Positions 1 to 9,039 of a stretch of 64,000 nucleotides of DNA are shown piece after piece. The notes under the pieces are model-generated. The model had not been told where the DNA came from. It saw only the letters and a program-made list of their open reading frames with translations, and searched no databases. Source of the stretch: JAKAAZ01 sp963817855 (GTDB lineage Bacteria > Acidobacteriota > Terriglobia > Terriglobales > Acidobacteriaceae); assembly GCA_963817855.1 (NCBI GenBank), contig CAWFQA010000004.1:310001-374000 (forward strand). Direction: 5' to 3'. Position 1 is the stretch's first letter; every line of letters begins with the position of its first letter. Both the position numbers and the translations under genes were made by a program.

Positions 1-1020
1 ATTGGAATCGCTTCCTTCACAGCCCCGCTCTACATCTCTGAGGTTTCGCCGCCGGCCATTCGAGGCAAATTAGTTTCGCTCAACCAGCTGATGATCACCC
101 TCGGCATCGTGGTGTCGTACCTGGCGGATTATGGCTTGGCAGGCGTGGAGGCGTGGCGCTGGATGTTTGGCCTGGCTGCAGTTCCGGCGCTGATTCTGCT
201 GATCGGCTTGTTCTTTGTTCCGGAAAGTCCGCGCTGGCTCATGGGCCGAACGCATGAGGATCAGGCCCGCACTGTGCTGCAACGTATCCGCGAGTCCGGT
301 GATGTGAGCACTGAACTCGCCGAGATTAAAGCCGACCTGAGTCTGCAGGAAGGCAGCTGGCGTGAGTTGCTGAATGTCTCTTTGCGGCGGCCCCTGATCA
401 TCGGAGTCGGGCTGGCAATTTTCCAGCAGTTCACCGGCATCAACACTGTCATTTATTACGCGCCGACAATTTTTCAACTGGCTGGACTTCACTCAGCCTC
501 GGCGGCGATTTTAGCCACCGTCGGCGTCGGAGTCGTCAACGTTCTGCTGACAATTGTCGCGCTGCGGATGCTCGATCGCGCGGGCCGACGTCCTCTTCTT
601 CTGTATGGACTGGTTGGGATGGTCATCAGCCTCGGAGTGCTGGGAGGCGCATTTCTCCTAGCCGGCTCGTCGTCCATTGTTGCATGGCTCGCCGTGATCA
701 GCCTTGCGGTGTATGTTGCATGTTTTGCCATCGGGCTGGGACCGGTCTTCTGGCTGTTGATCTCGGAAATCTATCCTCTCAAAATTCGCGGTCGTGCGAT
801 GGGCGTTGCCACCATGATGAACTGGGGCTCCAACCTGATCGTCGCGCTTACGTTTCTGAGCTTGCTGCATTCCCTGGGACGCAGCGCAACCTTCTGGCTC
901 TACGCAGTCATCGGCATCATCGCATGGTTCTTTGTCTATCGCCTGGTGCCGGAGACAAAAGGCCGCACGCTGGAACAGATCGACGCGGAGTGGCACCGCG
1001 TCGGCAAGAATCACACTTAG
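1..1020 (+). CDS. Sugar porter family MFS transporter, C-terminal part (5' end outside window)
   Basis: The reading frame is open from base 1, so the N-terminal part lies upstream of the window. Visible motifs of the MFS sugar porter family are PESPRWL at the start of the central loop, QQFTGINTVIYYAP in TM7, and the C-terminal PETKGRTLEQID. About nine hydrophobic segments remain. The family carries out proton-coupled or facilitated uptake of hexoses or pentoses across the inner membrane; the substrate cannot be assigned. Its stop codon ends at 1020 and the stop of the opposing peptidase gene begins at 1021, so the two genes abut tail to tail with no spacer. A second sugar porter lies at 46862-48274. 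Confidence 0.93.
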   Translation: MGIASFTAPLYISEVSPPAIRGKLVSLNQLMITLGIVVSYLADYGLAGVEAWRWMFGLAAVPALILLIGLFFVPESPRWLMGRTHEDQARTVLQRIRESGDVSTELAEIKADLSLQEGSWRELLNVSLRRPLIIGVGLAIFQQFTGINTVIYYAPTIFQLAGLHSASAAILATVGVGVVNVLLTIVALRMLDRAGRRPLLLYGLVGMVISLGVLGGAFLLAGSSSIVAWLAVISLAVYVACFAIGLGPVFWLLISEIYPLKIRGRAMGVATMMNWGSNLIVALTFLSLLHSLGRSATFWLYAVIGIIAWFFVYRLVPETKGRTLEQIDAEWHRVGKNHT

Positions 1021-3294
1021 CTACTGTTTCTTCTCGATTGTGTCCAACTTGTCGGTAGCTGCATCAATGGCGTGGCTCCAGTCCACTAGCACACCTCCCA
1101 CCAATGGAGATTGCTGATCGGCGAGCTGCCAATTATGTTGGTCCATTGCCTCGCGAACAGCAGCCAGAGTTTTCACGCCGTACCCGGTGTAGGCACCGGG
1201 AGCATAGATCTGGTTCTTATACCAACTCCGGCCCGGCAGGCCCGTCTCAAGCAGTGTCGCGCGCTCCGTCAGCATCAACAGATGATTCAGGTCATCTACC
1301 TGGGTCCCATCCAGCAGAGCATCAGCCGTTTCCAGCTGATCGAACGCCGTCTGGTATTTCTTCGCGCTCATGGTCAAATTGGCAGCTCCATTTTCCAGCG
1401 GCGCAAAATTCATAAATGGAGGAACCGCCTCTTCTTTGGGCGGATACGAAGGTTTCTGCGGATCGGACATCGCGGCGACGACACCCTCCTGAATTTGCCG
1501 ATTGGTCTCCGTGATATTCTGCCGCGCGTCAGTCATCTGCTTTTTCAATTGGTCCACATAAGTATGGATGGTATCCGCGACATCGGTGAACTCATATGGC
1601 AGCACCTCCGCGTCGGCCATGCGCATCACAGCGGTTCCAGCTATCTGCGCAAGCGCGCGACCGTACACAAATTTGGTGTCGGAGAAATGCGTGTACCAGT
1701 AGAAATCGTCGTATTCGGAGTGATACACGCCTCCAGAAGTTTCGCCGTCGAAGTTCAAATCGATCGATGGAATTCCAAGGTGATCCAAAAATGGCGAATA
1801 ATCCGATCCATCCCCCAGCGCGTCAATGCGTAGATCGCGGCGGTTGCGCAACTCCGTTCTCTCCGCTTCCGTCGAGGCCGTACCGATCTGCTGTAGCCGC
1901 GCCCGCTCAAGCACCGAATATTTTGTTTCAGGATCCGGCACTTCCGCTGCCACGGTATTCATAAAGTGCTCGACGGAGTGCGAGCCCGCCATGTCAAGAA
2001 AGCCTCGGTCGGTGTTGTCGGAGTTGACATAAAAGACAGCGTGGCTGCTCAGGTCTTTCGCGTGCGTCTCCACCCACTCTGTCGACCCCAGCAAGCCGGG
2101 CTCCTCGCCGTCCCACGCACAATAAATGATGGTTCGCCGCGGCTTCCATCCTTGCTTCGCCAGTTCACCCAACGCGCGTGCTTCTTCCATCTCCGCCACC
2201 AGGCCGGAGACAGGATCTTCCGCTCCATTCACCCACGCATCCTGGTGGTTGCCGCGGATCACCCACTGGTCCGGCTCGGTTGCGCCGGTCATCCTCCCGA
2301 TCACGTCATAAATCGGCTTCGTGTCCCAGTTGGAATACACTCGCAAATGCACTTTCGCCTCGCCGGGGCCGACGTGGTACGCGATCGGTAATCCTCCACG
2401 CCACGCATGGGGAACCATCTGCCCACCCAATGCCTGCAACAGCGGCTGCGCGTCACCGTAAGAAATCGGCAGCGTCGGTATCTTTGTAATTTCCGGATTG
2501 TCTTTCAACGGAACTCGCTTCGCGTCCTTGGTCGAGCCCCATCCCGGCGTGAGCGGATCGCCCGGATAATATGTGTCCGTCACCGCGCCGCGCTGCACGC
2601 CCTCTAACGGTCGCGCTGGTCCGGCAGGGAATGTCGTATCTTCGCCGTACCCATCCTGCTGTGGGTCGGAGTAAATGATGCAACCGATGGCCCCATGCTC
2701 TGCGGCCACTTTGGGCTTGATGCCACGCCACGCGTGTCCATAACGTGCAATGACAATGGCGCCTTTGACAGAAACACCCATGCGAGCCAGGGTTTTGTAA
2801 TCTTCTCGCGTGCCGTAATTCACGTATACCAGCGGTGCCGTTACATCGCCATCTGCCGAGTATGCATTGTAGGGTGGCAGCGCTTCCGATTGCTGGTTCG
2901 ATGTGGGATCCGCCGCAACCGTCGGCTCCGCCAGCTTGGCAGTAAACTTCGTCGGTTCGACTAATTCCAAAGCCCGTTCTTTCGGCGTGGGGAACAACAC
3001 ATAAAATGTCTCGATCGAAGTATCGAAGCCCCACGAGCGAAACTTGTCCGCAATCCATTCAGCATTGTCTTTATCGTAGGGTGAACCCACATTGTGTGGG
3101 TGCGCCGACAGCCGCTGCATGTAGCTGCGCAAATTATCTGGCGACGGAATCGCGCGGAATTGTTGCTCCCACCGCACTTCTTTCGCCGACGCGTCGCGCG
3201 AGTAGCCCTGCAGCAACTCCGGTGTCGATGGTTGCTGTGCGTGCATTACGACTGCGGACAAAATCACGAGGAACAGCCAGCGCGACGAAATCAT
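1021..3294 (-). CDS. Secreted M28-family metallo-carboxypeptidase (glutamate carboxypeptidase II-like)
   Basis: 757 aa with a signal peptide (about residues 1-19, cut near HAQQ), so exported. The order of a PA (protease-associated) domain, an M28 zinc peptidase domain and a C-terminal TFR-type dimerisation domain matches glutamate carboxypeptidase II and transferrin-receptor relatives. The co-catalytic zinc ligands can be placed: His350 and Asp360 (GNHQDAW...AEDPVSG), Glu398 with catalytic base Glu397 (WDGEEPG), Asp426 (VNSDNTDRG) and His525 (YHSEYDD). All are present, so the enzyme is predicted active on peptides with a C-terminal Glu or similar residue. The ATG at 3294 has a GGAG ribosome site about 8 bases upstream. 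It appears monocistronic. Confidence 0.93.
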   Translation of the reverse strand: MISSRWLFLVILSAVVMHAQQPSTPELLQGYSRDASAKEVRWEQQFRAIPSPDNLRSYMQRLSAHPHNVGSPYDKDNAEWIADKFRSWGFDTSIETFYVLFPTPKERALELVEPTKFTAKLAEPTVAADPTSNQQSEALPPYNAYSADGDVTAPLVYVNYGTREDYKTLARMGVSVKGAIVIARYGHAWRGIKPKVAAEHGAIGCIIYSDPQQDGYGEDTTFPAGPARPLEGVQRGAVTDTYYPGDPLTPGWGSTKDAKRVPLKDNPEITKIPTLPISYGDAQPLLQALGGQMVPHAWRGGLPIAYHVGPGEAKVHLRVYSNWDTKPIYDVIGRMTGATEPDQWVIRGNHQDAWVNGAEDPVSGLVAEMEEARALGELAKQGWKPRRTIIYCAWDGEEPGLLGSTEWVETHAKDLSSHAVFYVNSDNTDRGFLDMAGSHSVEHFMNTVAAEVPDPETKYSVLERARLQQIGTASTEAERTELRNRRDLRIDALGDGSDYSPFLDHLGIPSIDLNFDGETSGGVYHSEYDDFYWYTHFSDTKFVYGRALAQIAGTAVMRMADAEVLPYEFTDVADTIHTYVDQLKKQMTDARQNITETNRQIQEGVVAAMSDPQKPSYPPKEEAVPPFMNFAPLENGAANLTMSAKKYQTAFDQLETADALLDGTQVDDLNHLLMLTERATLLETGLPGRSWYKNQIYAPGAYTGYGVKTLAAVREAMDQHNWQLADQQSPLVGGVLVDWSHAIDAATDKLDTIEKKQ

Positions 3295-3543
3295 CTTGGA
3301 TCTCCAAAATCAAAATTTACTTAAACAAAACTGATTTGTTCTTCAGGACGCTGCAACATACCCTAGTGTGACCCACGTTCCCACAACCGCAAAGTCTCGA
3401 CTGGTGGGCACGCATGAACTGTTCTAGTTAATCTCGTACTTTAATCTATCCCCGGGGCGGGGGATTTGACGAGGAAATCTCTGCGCCCTCATATCGGGGA
3501 AGGGAATCGCCGCCGCACTCGTTCTATATATAAAGGGAGAAAT

Positions 3544-6183
3544 TTATTCGTGGCGCAATGCAACCATTGGATCCACGTTCATCGCCGATCGAGCAGGAAT
3601 CAGAGTCGCCGCCAGCGCCACCGCCGCTAATAACAACGCCACGATGATGAAGCTGAGTGGATCGTACGGTCCAATGCTGAACAGCATTCCTTTCAGCACT
3701 CGCGCCAACGCCAGCGCGATCCCCAGGCCCACGAGACCTCCAACCGCGATTAGCCGACCACCCTGCCACAGAATCAGACGAAGAATGTTGAGCCGGCTGG
3801 CTCCCAACGCCATGCGCACTCCAATTTCCTGCGTCCGTTGAATAGCGATGAATGCAACTATGCCGTACAAGCCGAGCACGGCGATTAGCAGTCCAGTCGC
3901 GGCAAAGAATCCAACCAGCAAGGTCTCAAATCGAGGTTGGTCTGCCATTTTGTTGACTCTCTCCGACAAAGTTTCGATATTCACAGGAACCGTCGGGTCT
4001 ATAGCGGATGCTTGTGATCGGACCCATTTCTCCACGGCGCCTGCGGGCAGATTTGTCTTCAGAATTACAATCCCGGTGTTATTCCAGTCTTGTGGCACAT
4101 CGCGCCGCAGCCTGTAATACTCCGGCTCATCGGCGTGCATCAAACCGCTATTCTTCACCTCAGACGCCACTCCGACAACCGTGTACGCAGGATTGTTTGG
4201 CGCAGCCGTCGCAGTGTTGAATCTCAGGCGCTGACCGACAGGGTTTTGATTTGGGAAAAGTCGCGCGGCGAGCGACTTGCTTAGAACAACGAAGTGACCG
4301 GTTGACGTGAGCTCCTCTGTGGTGAAGCCTCTCCCTTTCAGCATTGGGATTTCTAATGCGCGGAAATATTCCGGCGTTACCCATCGCCATGCGACCGTGC
4401 CGCCCGTACCGGTGATGGGTCTCGGTTTTCCATCTACAGCGATCGCCGCATATACCTCGTCATGATGATAACCGCCCGGCGGAAGCGAGTCGCTGACGGC
4501 GAGCGCGGTGACGCTGGGGCCGTATCTCAAGTTTTGTTCCAGCTGTTGAAAGAAATCCACCTGGCTCTCCGCGGTTGGATATGTGTTTTGGTCAAGGGTA
4601 ATGCTGGCAGTCACAACTCTCTGTGTCCGAATGCCGAGATTCTGCTCTTGAAGGTTCCGGAAGCTCCGGAACAAAAGGGCGCCTCCAGCCAGCAGAATCA
4701 TGCTGACGGCGATCTGCGAAGCAGCTAGGCACTGTCGGAAAGTCGTTGGGGACGCAGAGGCCCGCATGCGACCACCCATTCTCTGAACACGAGGATTGCG
4801 GAGCGCCGGAATAAGGCCGAATACCACGGCACATAGCAACGAAATCAGCAACGTGAACCAGAGGACACGCGAATCAATCCGAGCCTTATTCAGGAAGAGC
4901 AGACCATCCGGGGCCGTCGCGATGAAAATGTGTAGGAGCAACGTTGCGAAGCTGTACCCAGCTACAGCTCCTCCGATTGATAATAAGAATGATTCTGTCA
5001 GTGCCTGACGCACCAGCCGGATGCGAGTGGCACCTAAGGCTGAACGTATCGCCAATTCTCTGTCCCGGCTTGCATCACGTGCCATCAGCATTCCCGTGAC
5101 ATTTGCGCAAGCGATTAACAAAACTGCGATTACCAAGCCAAACAAAATCCAGGCGGTAAGACGAAACGAGTGCATCTGCCGATCGCGCAGCGACCTCACC
5201 CGAAGATGAACCTCTTTGCGAAATGGTGCAGGCGCGAGTCGAAGTGAATAGTCGAACAGGGGCTGCAGCTCCGCTTTGGCTTGCTCAATGCTGACTCCAG
5301 GCTTGAGTCGTGCGAACGCCCACATAGGGCGACCTGGATCTGCCCGGCGTTGTGCAGCCACGTCCAGCGCCTGCGGTCGCAGAATGTCAGCGGCCTGTAA
5401 TCTCGGCATCTCAAAGGTCTTGGGCAAGACTCCAACAACTCTGACGGAATGACCGTCGAGATAAATCAGTCTCCCAATTACGCTGGGATCTAGACCGAAT
5501 CGACTACGCCACAATGCATAGGAAAGGAGGGCCACCTTGGGACCAGTGGGTGTGTCTTCATCTGCTGTGAAGTTGCGCCCAAGGAGCGGCCTGACCCCGA
5601 GCGTTGGTAAGAAGCTTGCTTCGACTCCCGCACAACTCAGCCGTGCAGGCCTTTCTTCCGTCAGATCGCATGGATCTACGCCGATTTCCGAAGTCAATGC
5701 TTCAAAAGGCCTCTGGTTGTCACGCCATTCATAATAGGATCCGCCGAGCATGAACTCCTGCGGTTCAACGGGAGCGACCAGACCCACAGAAACCAGACGG
5801 CCCGCATGTGCATACGGAAGGGGACGGAAGAGAATCGGATCGACGACGCTGAATACTGCAGTTGTCGCGCCGATCCCCAGCGCAAGAGTTGCGATAACCG
5901 TGATCGTGAAAATGGGATTTCTGCGAAAGCCACGCAGCGCATAGCGAATGTCCTGCAACACAGTATCCATCCACCAACCGGGGCGCTGCGCGTAGGTCTC
6001 CTCGCGTGCACTTTCGATTCCGCCGAAGTCGATCCGTGCCTGCCTGTGGGCTTCTTCCGGCGTCATCCCAGCCGCGAGGTTCGCCTCCATCGCCTGCTCC
6101 AGATGAAACTGCAACTCTTCGTCCAACTCGCCAGAGGGCTTGCGGCGCAAGAAAAATCGCAATCGCGAGAAAAAGTTATTCAT
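3544..6183 (-). CDS. ADOP/MacB-like ABC permease with N-terminal cytosolic prefix domain, paired with PadR
   Basis: 879 aa. Residues 1-60 form a soluble prefix (LDEELQFHLEQ, then MTPEEAHRQARIDFGG) common on permeases coupled to PadR genes. The rest is the ADOP layout: TM1 with LALGIGATTAVFS, periplasmic lobe 1, an FtsX domain (LLIACANVTGMLMARD), another TM, lobe 2, and a second FtsX domain ending IPARSAMNVDPMVALRHE. No ATPase is adjacent, as usual for this family. I chose ATG 6183 because it overlaps the PadR stop in an ATGA junction and starts the family-typical MNNFFSRLRFF; the frame is open further upstream, inside padR. Co-transcribed with padR and presumably under its control. Substrate unknown. 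Confidence 0.9.
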   Translation of the reverse strand: MNNFFSRLRFFLRRKPSGELDEELQFHLEQAMEANLAAGMTPEEAHRQARIDFGGIESAREETYAQRPGWWMDTVLQDIRYALRGFRRNPIFTITVIATLALGIGATTAVFSVVDPILFRPLPYAHAGRLVSVGLVAPVEPQEFMLGGSYYEWRDNQRPFEALTSEIGVDPCDLTEERPARLSCAGVEASFLPTLGVRPLLGRNFTADEDTPTGPKVALLSYALWRSRFGLDPSVIGRLIYLDGHSVRVVGVLPKTFEMPRLQAADILRPQALDVAAQRRADPGRPMWAFARLKPGVSIEQAKAELQPLFDYSLRLAPAPFRKEVHLRVRSLRDRQMHSFRLTAWILFGLVIAVLLIACANVTGMLMARDASRDRELAIRSALGATRIRLVRQALTESFLLSIGGAVAGYSFATLLLHIFIATAPDGLLFLNKARIDSRVLWFTLLISLLCAVVFGLIPALRNPRVQRMGGRMRASASPTTFRQCLAASQIAVSMILLAGGALLFRSFRNLQEQNLGIRTQRVVTASITLDQNTYPTAESQVDFFQQLEQNLRYGPSVTALAVSDSLPPGGYHHDEVYAAIAVDGKPRPITGTGGTVAWRWVTPEYFRALEIPMLKGRGFTTEELTSTGHFVVLSKSLAARLFPNQNPVGQRLRFNTATAAPNNPAYTVVGVASEVKNSGLMHADEPEYYRLRRDVPQDWNNTGIVILKTNLPAGAVEKWVRSQASAIDPTVPVNIETLSERVNKMADQPRFETLLVGFFAATGLLIAVLGLYGIVAFIAIQRTQEIGVRMALGASRLNILRLILWQGGRLIAVGGLVGLGIALALARVLKGMLFSIGPYDPLSFIIVALLLAAVALAATLIPARSAMNVDPMVALRHE

Positions 6184-6515
6184 GGCGCGGATGCCTCCAG
6201 CACCAGGGCAATTGCAGAAGACAGCCGCTCCCAGGTGGCCAATTCCGCCTCCAGCTGTTTTCTGCCCTTGCGAGTCAGCGAATAATATTTCGCGCGTCGA
6301 TTGTTGTCCGAGCTCCCCCAGTCTGACTGAATCCATCCCTTGTATTCCAGCCGGTGCAGCGCCGGATAGAGCGAACCCTGCCCAATCTGCAACACATCTT
6401 TGGAGATTTGCTGGATGCGCTGCGCCACGCCCCAGCCGTGCATCGACTCCAACGCCAGTGTTTTCAAAATCAATACGTCCAGGGTTCCCTGGAGCAAGTC
6501 AGTGGATGGCGGCAT
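6180..6515 (-). CDS. PadR-family transcriptional regulator
   Basis: 111 aa winged-helix protein of the PadR family. It begins TDLLQGTLDVLILKTLAL and has the signatures HGWGVAQRI, GSLYPALHRLE and YYSLTRKGRKQLE, with a short C-terminal dimerisation helix. The family mostly represses its own operon and an adjacent membrane protein, and releases DNA on binding a small hydrophobic ligand. ATG 6515 is preferred over a TTG at 6536 because GAGGGAA lies just upstream. Its stop overlaps the permease start by 4 bases, so the two are translationally coupled. An inverted repeat over the start and promoter (6520-6570) is a likely autoregulatory site. Confidence 0.93.
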   Translation of the reverse strand: MPPSTDLLQGTLDVLILKTLALESMHGWGVAQRIQQISKDVLQIGQGSLYPALHRLEYKGWIQSDWGSSDNNRRAKYYSLTRKGRKQLEAELATWERLSSAIALVLEASAP

Positions 6516-6519
6516 GTTT

Positions 6520-6570
6520 CCCTCGACGCTCGACAACAGGATTACGCCTCTTCATGTCGAGTGTCAAGGG
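6520..6570 (-). promoter_or_regulatory. Promoter and 16-bp inverted repeat in front of padR: candidate operator
   Basis: Arms 6520-6535 and 6555-6570 are inverted copies matching at 14 of 16 positions, separated by 19 bases. On the minus strand the right arm contains a perfect TTGACA -35 box (6562-6567). CGTAAT (6541-6546), 15 bases downstream, is a possible -10 with a short spacer. The left arm covers the padR ribosome site. Repressor bound here would block both promoter and start region, as expected of PadR autoregulation. Binding by this PadR is inferred. Confidence 0.55.
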
Positions 6571-6677
6571 GAGGACGACTACACCGGAGGCGACAGTTAT
6601 CTCGTCTTGCATTACGATCACGGGGAGGATTGTTTCAATGATTTGCTGACAGCTAAAACAAGGGAGACTGCAAAACA

Positions 6678-8861
6678 ATGATGCCGAAGATTTGGACCGC
6701 CTGCTTTCTGCTGACCACGGTAACCGCAATCGCACAAACCCAAACTTCTGCCGACGGCGTCATCCGCGTCGACATCACTCCCAGTCACAGTATCAATTCC
6801 TTCAATCCGGATCAGGCTCTCGGCAGTTCCATCGATGTGCTGTCGCGTTCCGGAATCGATCACGTCTATACGCCGCATATTTTGCAAGAGTCGCTTTCCG
6901 CGGGATGGGGACCGATCTCGTATCGAAACAATTCTGAGCTGCGCAAAGCTGCCTGGCATTGGACAGAGAATGGAACCTGGAGCGATCCGGCCAACAAAGA
7001 CGGCTACTTCACCGGTAGTAGCGATCTGAAGGCGCCCGTCAAATACATCCTCTCCTATTCCTTGCCGCACCGAGGATTTTCAACGGGCGGCGATCGTCCC
7101 ATGTCCGACACCAACCTTACCTACTGGAAAAGCAATCCGTATCTCACCAGCAAATTCACCGGCGAAAGCGACGCGAAACACCCGCAGTGGGTCGTGGTCG
7201 ATCTCAAGGCGGACAAGCAGGTGAATGCAATTCAGATTCAGTGGGAGAATCCCTACGCCGTCGCGTATCAGGTGCAGTATTGGATTGGCACCGGCGCGAT
7301 GAACTTTGACGCGGGCCCGAAAGGCGAGTGGAAGACATTTCCGGCCGGCGCATTCAGCGATGCGAAAGGGGGCACCGTCACTCTCAAGCTGGCCGACACG
7401 CCGGTTTCGACGCGATATCTGCGCGTCCTGATGACGCAGTCTTCCAACACCTGCGATGAACATGGGAGCCAGGACATTCGCAACTGTGTGGGCTACGCCA
7501 TCCAGCAAATTCAGGTCGGCACCATCGCACAAAGCGCGAATGGCCAGTCTGCCGATTTCGTCCCGGCTCCGAAGAATCCGGAAACCTCCACCAATCCTCG
7601 GCACCCGCACGATAATCAGACATCGTACATCGCTTCCTCCATCGACCCATGGCATGCCGCCAGCGATGTCATCGATGGAGATGGAAGATATGAGCACAGC
7701 GGCTTCGATATTTTCTTCACCAGCGGAATCACGAACAATCTACCGGCGATGATTCCGGTCACGCTGCTCTATGGCACGCCGGAAGATTCTGCCGCCGAGA
7801 TTGCCTACATTGAAAAGCGCGGCTACCCTGTCCGCTACGTGGAAATGGGAGAAGAGCCCGACGGGCAACACATGCTGCCCGAGGATTACGCCGCGCTCTA
7901 CCTGCAATGGGCGACGGCAATTCATAAGGTCGATCCCAACGTGAAACTCGGCGGCCCCATCTTTGAAGGTGTCAACCAGGATATTCGCGTCTGGCCGGAC
8001 GCGCAGGGCCGCACCTCCTGGATGGGCCGCTTCATCGATTATCTGAAAGCGCACGGACGCCTGTCAGACCTTTCCTTTGTCGCCTTCGAGCACTATCCTT
8101 TCGAAGCTTGCGACATCACCTGGAAGAGTCTCTACTCCGAACCACAGTTGATGAGCCACATCCTGCAGGTTTGGCGCGATGATGGTGTTCCCAAAAATGT
8201 GCCTCTCATCGTTGACGAAAGCAGTCTCGCGGCGCAGCTCACTGGTCCCATGAGCACCATCTTTGGCGGCTTATGGCTTAGCGACAGCGTCGGTTCGTTT
8301 CTTGCCGCGGGCGGTTCGCTCTATACGCACTCTCCGATCCAGCCGCAGCGCACAGAGAGGACCTGCCTCGGCTGGGCGTCCTGGTCCAACTTCGTTTCGG
8401 ATGAAGAAACATACGACGTCCGCGGCTACACCGCATACTACTTTGCGGCGCAGATGATCAATCGCGAATGGGTGCAGCACCGCTCCGGCATCGACAAGAT
8501 GTTCCCATCCTCCGCCAACGTTAAAGATAGCGACGGCAATCTGCTCGTCACCTCCTATGCAGTGCATCGTCCCGATGGCAACTGGTCGCTGATGCTGGTC
8601 AATCGGGATGAAACTCATCCGCACACTGTGCGCGTTGTGTTCAGCAATGCTGGCAAGAAGACTTCCTTCAACGGCCCGGTTCGGGATGTTACTTTCGGCA
8701 GCGACCAATATGTCTGGATCAACGACGGTCCCAACAGCCATGCCGATCCTGATCTTGCACCCGTTGGCACCATCCTCCCGAGCGGAACGCAGACCGTTTT
8801 TGTTTTGCCGAAAGCTTCGATCACCGTTTTGCGCGGAAAGATCAGCGGCTCGGGAAAATAA
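6678..8861 (+). CDS. Secreted glycoside hydrolase, GH-A-like (GH39-like), with discoidin-like segment
   Basis: 727 aa with a signal peptide (residues 1-19, ending TAIAQT). Residues about 130-260 resemble an F5/8 type C (discoidin) carbohydrate-binding fold (WVVVDLKADKQVNAIQIQWE, then TRYLRVLMT). Residues 350-600 look like a (beta/alpha)8 barrel of clan GH-A. EMGEEPDG gives a candidate acid/base Glu393, and IVDESS gives a candidate nucleophile Glu514, spaced as in GH39 and related xylosidases or arabinofuranosidases. A beta-sandwich C-terminus follows (WSLMLVNRD). The start has GGGAG about 12 bases upstream. The gene diverges from the PadR-permease unit. The family number and substrate are not certain; a plant-polysaccharide role is likely. 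Confidence 0.7.
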   Translation: MMPKIWTACFLLTTVTAIAQTQTSADGVIRVDITPSHSINSFNPDQALGSSIDVLSRSGIDHVYTPHILQESLSAGWGPISYRNNSELRKAAWHWTENGTWSDPANKDGYFTGSSDLKAPVKYILSYSLPHRGFSTGGDRPMSDTNLTYWKSNPYLTSKFTGESDAKHPQWVVVDLKADKQVNAIQIQWENPYAVAYQVQYWIGTGAMNFDAGPKGEWKTFPAGAFSDAKGGTVTLKLADTPVSTRYLRVLMTQSSNTCDEHGSQDIRNCVGYAIQQIQVGTIAQSANGQSADFVPAPKNPETSTNPRHPHDNQTSYIASSIDPWHAASDVIDGDGRYEHSGFDIFFTSGITNNLPAMIPVTLLYGTPEDSAAEIAYIEKRGYPVRYVEMGEEPDGQHMLPEDYAALYLQWATAIHKVDPNVKLGGPIFEGVNQDIRVWPDAQGRTSWMGRFIDYLKAHGRLSDLSFVAFEHYPFEACDITWKSLYSEPQLMSHILQVWRDDGVPKNVPLIVDESSLAAQLTGPMSTIFGGLWLSDSVGSFLAAGGSLYTHSPIQPQRTERTCLGWASWSNFVSDEETYDVRGYTAYYFAAQMINREWVQHRSGIDKMFPSSANVKDSDGNLLVTSYAVHRPDGNWSLMLVNRDETHPHTVRVVFSNAGKKTSFNGPVRDVTFGSDQYVWINDGPNSHADPDLAPVGTILPSGTQTVFVLPKASITVLRGKISGSGK

Positions 8862-9009
8862 TCTGGCGAGCTGCCGCCACTTGGACGGGGGAGCTTCTCG
8901 GGTGTCCAGAAACGAACACCGATTTGCGATATCGGACAGTGAGGCTGTGCTTTGTATTGAATACGTAGCGTTAAACCATTGAAATCAAGCGGGATGCGCG
9001 CAGACTCTT

Positions 9010-9026
9010 TTGGCGTGCCACTTGCA
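9010..9026 (+). promoter_or_regulatory. Candidate sigma-54 (-24/-12) promoter of the permease locus
   Basis: TTGGCGTGCCACTTGCA has GG (9012-9013) and GC (9024-9025) separated by exactly ten bases, the invariant spacing of RpoN promoters, with TGGC and TTGCA boxes. Transcription would begin near 9037, only about 3 bases before the adaptor ATG at 9040, giving a nearly leaderless mRNA. The locus ends with an NtrC-type activator gene, which fits. The match could still be chance. Confidence 0.4.
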
Positions 9027-9039
9027 TTGAACACGACCA

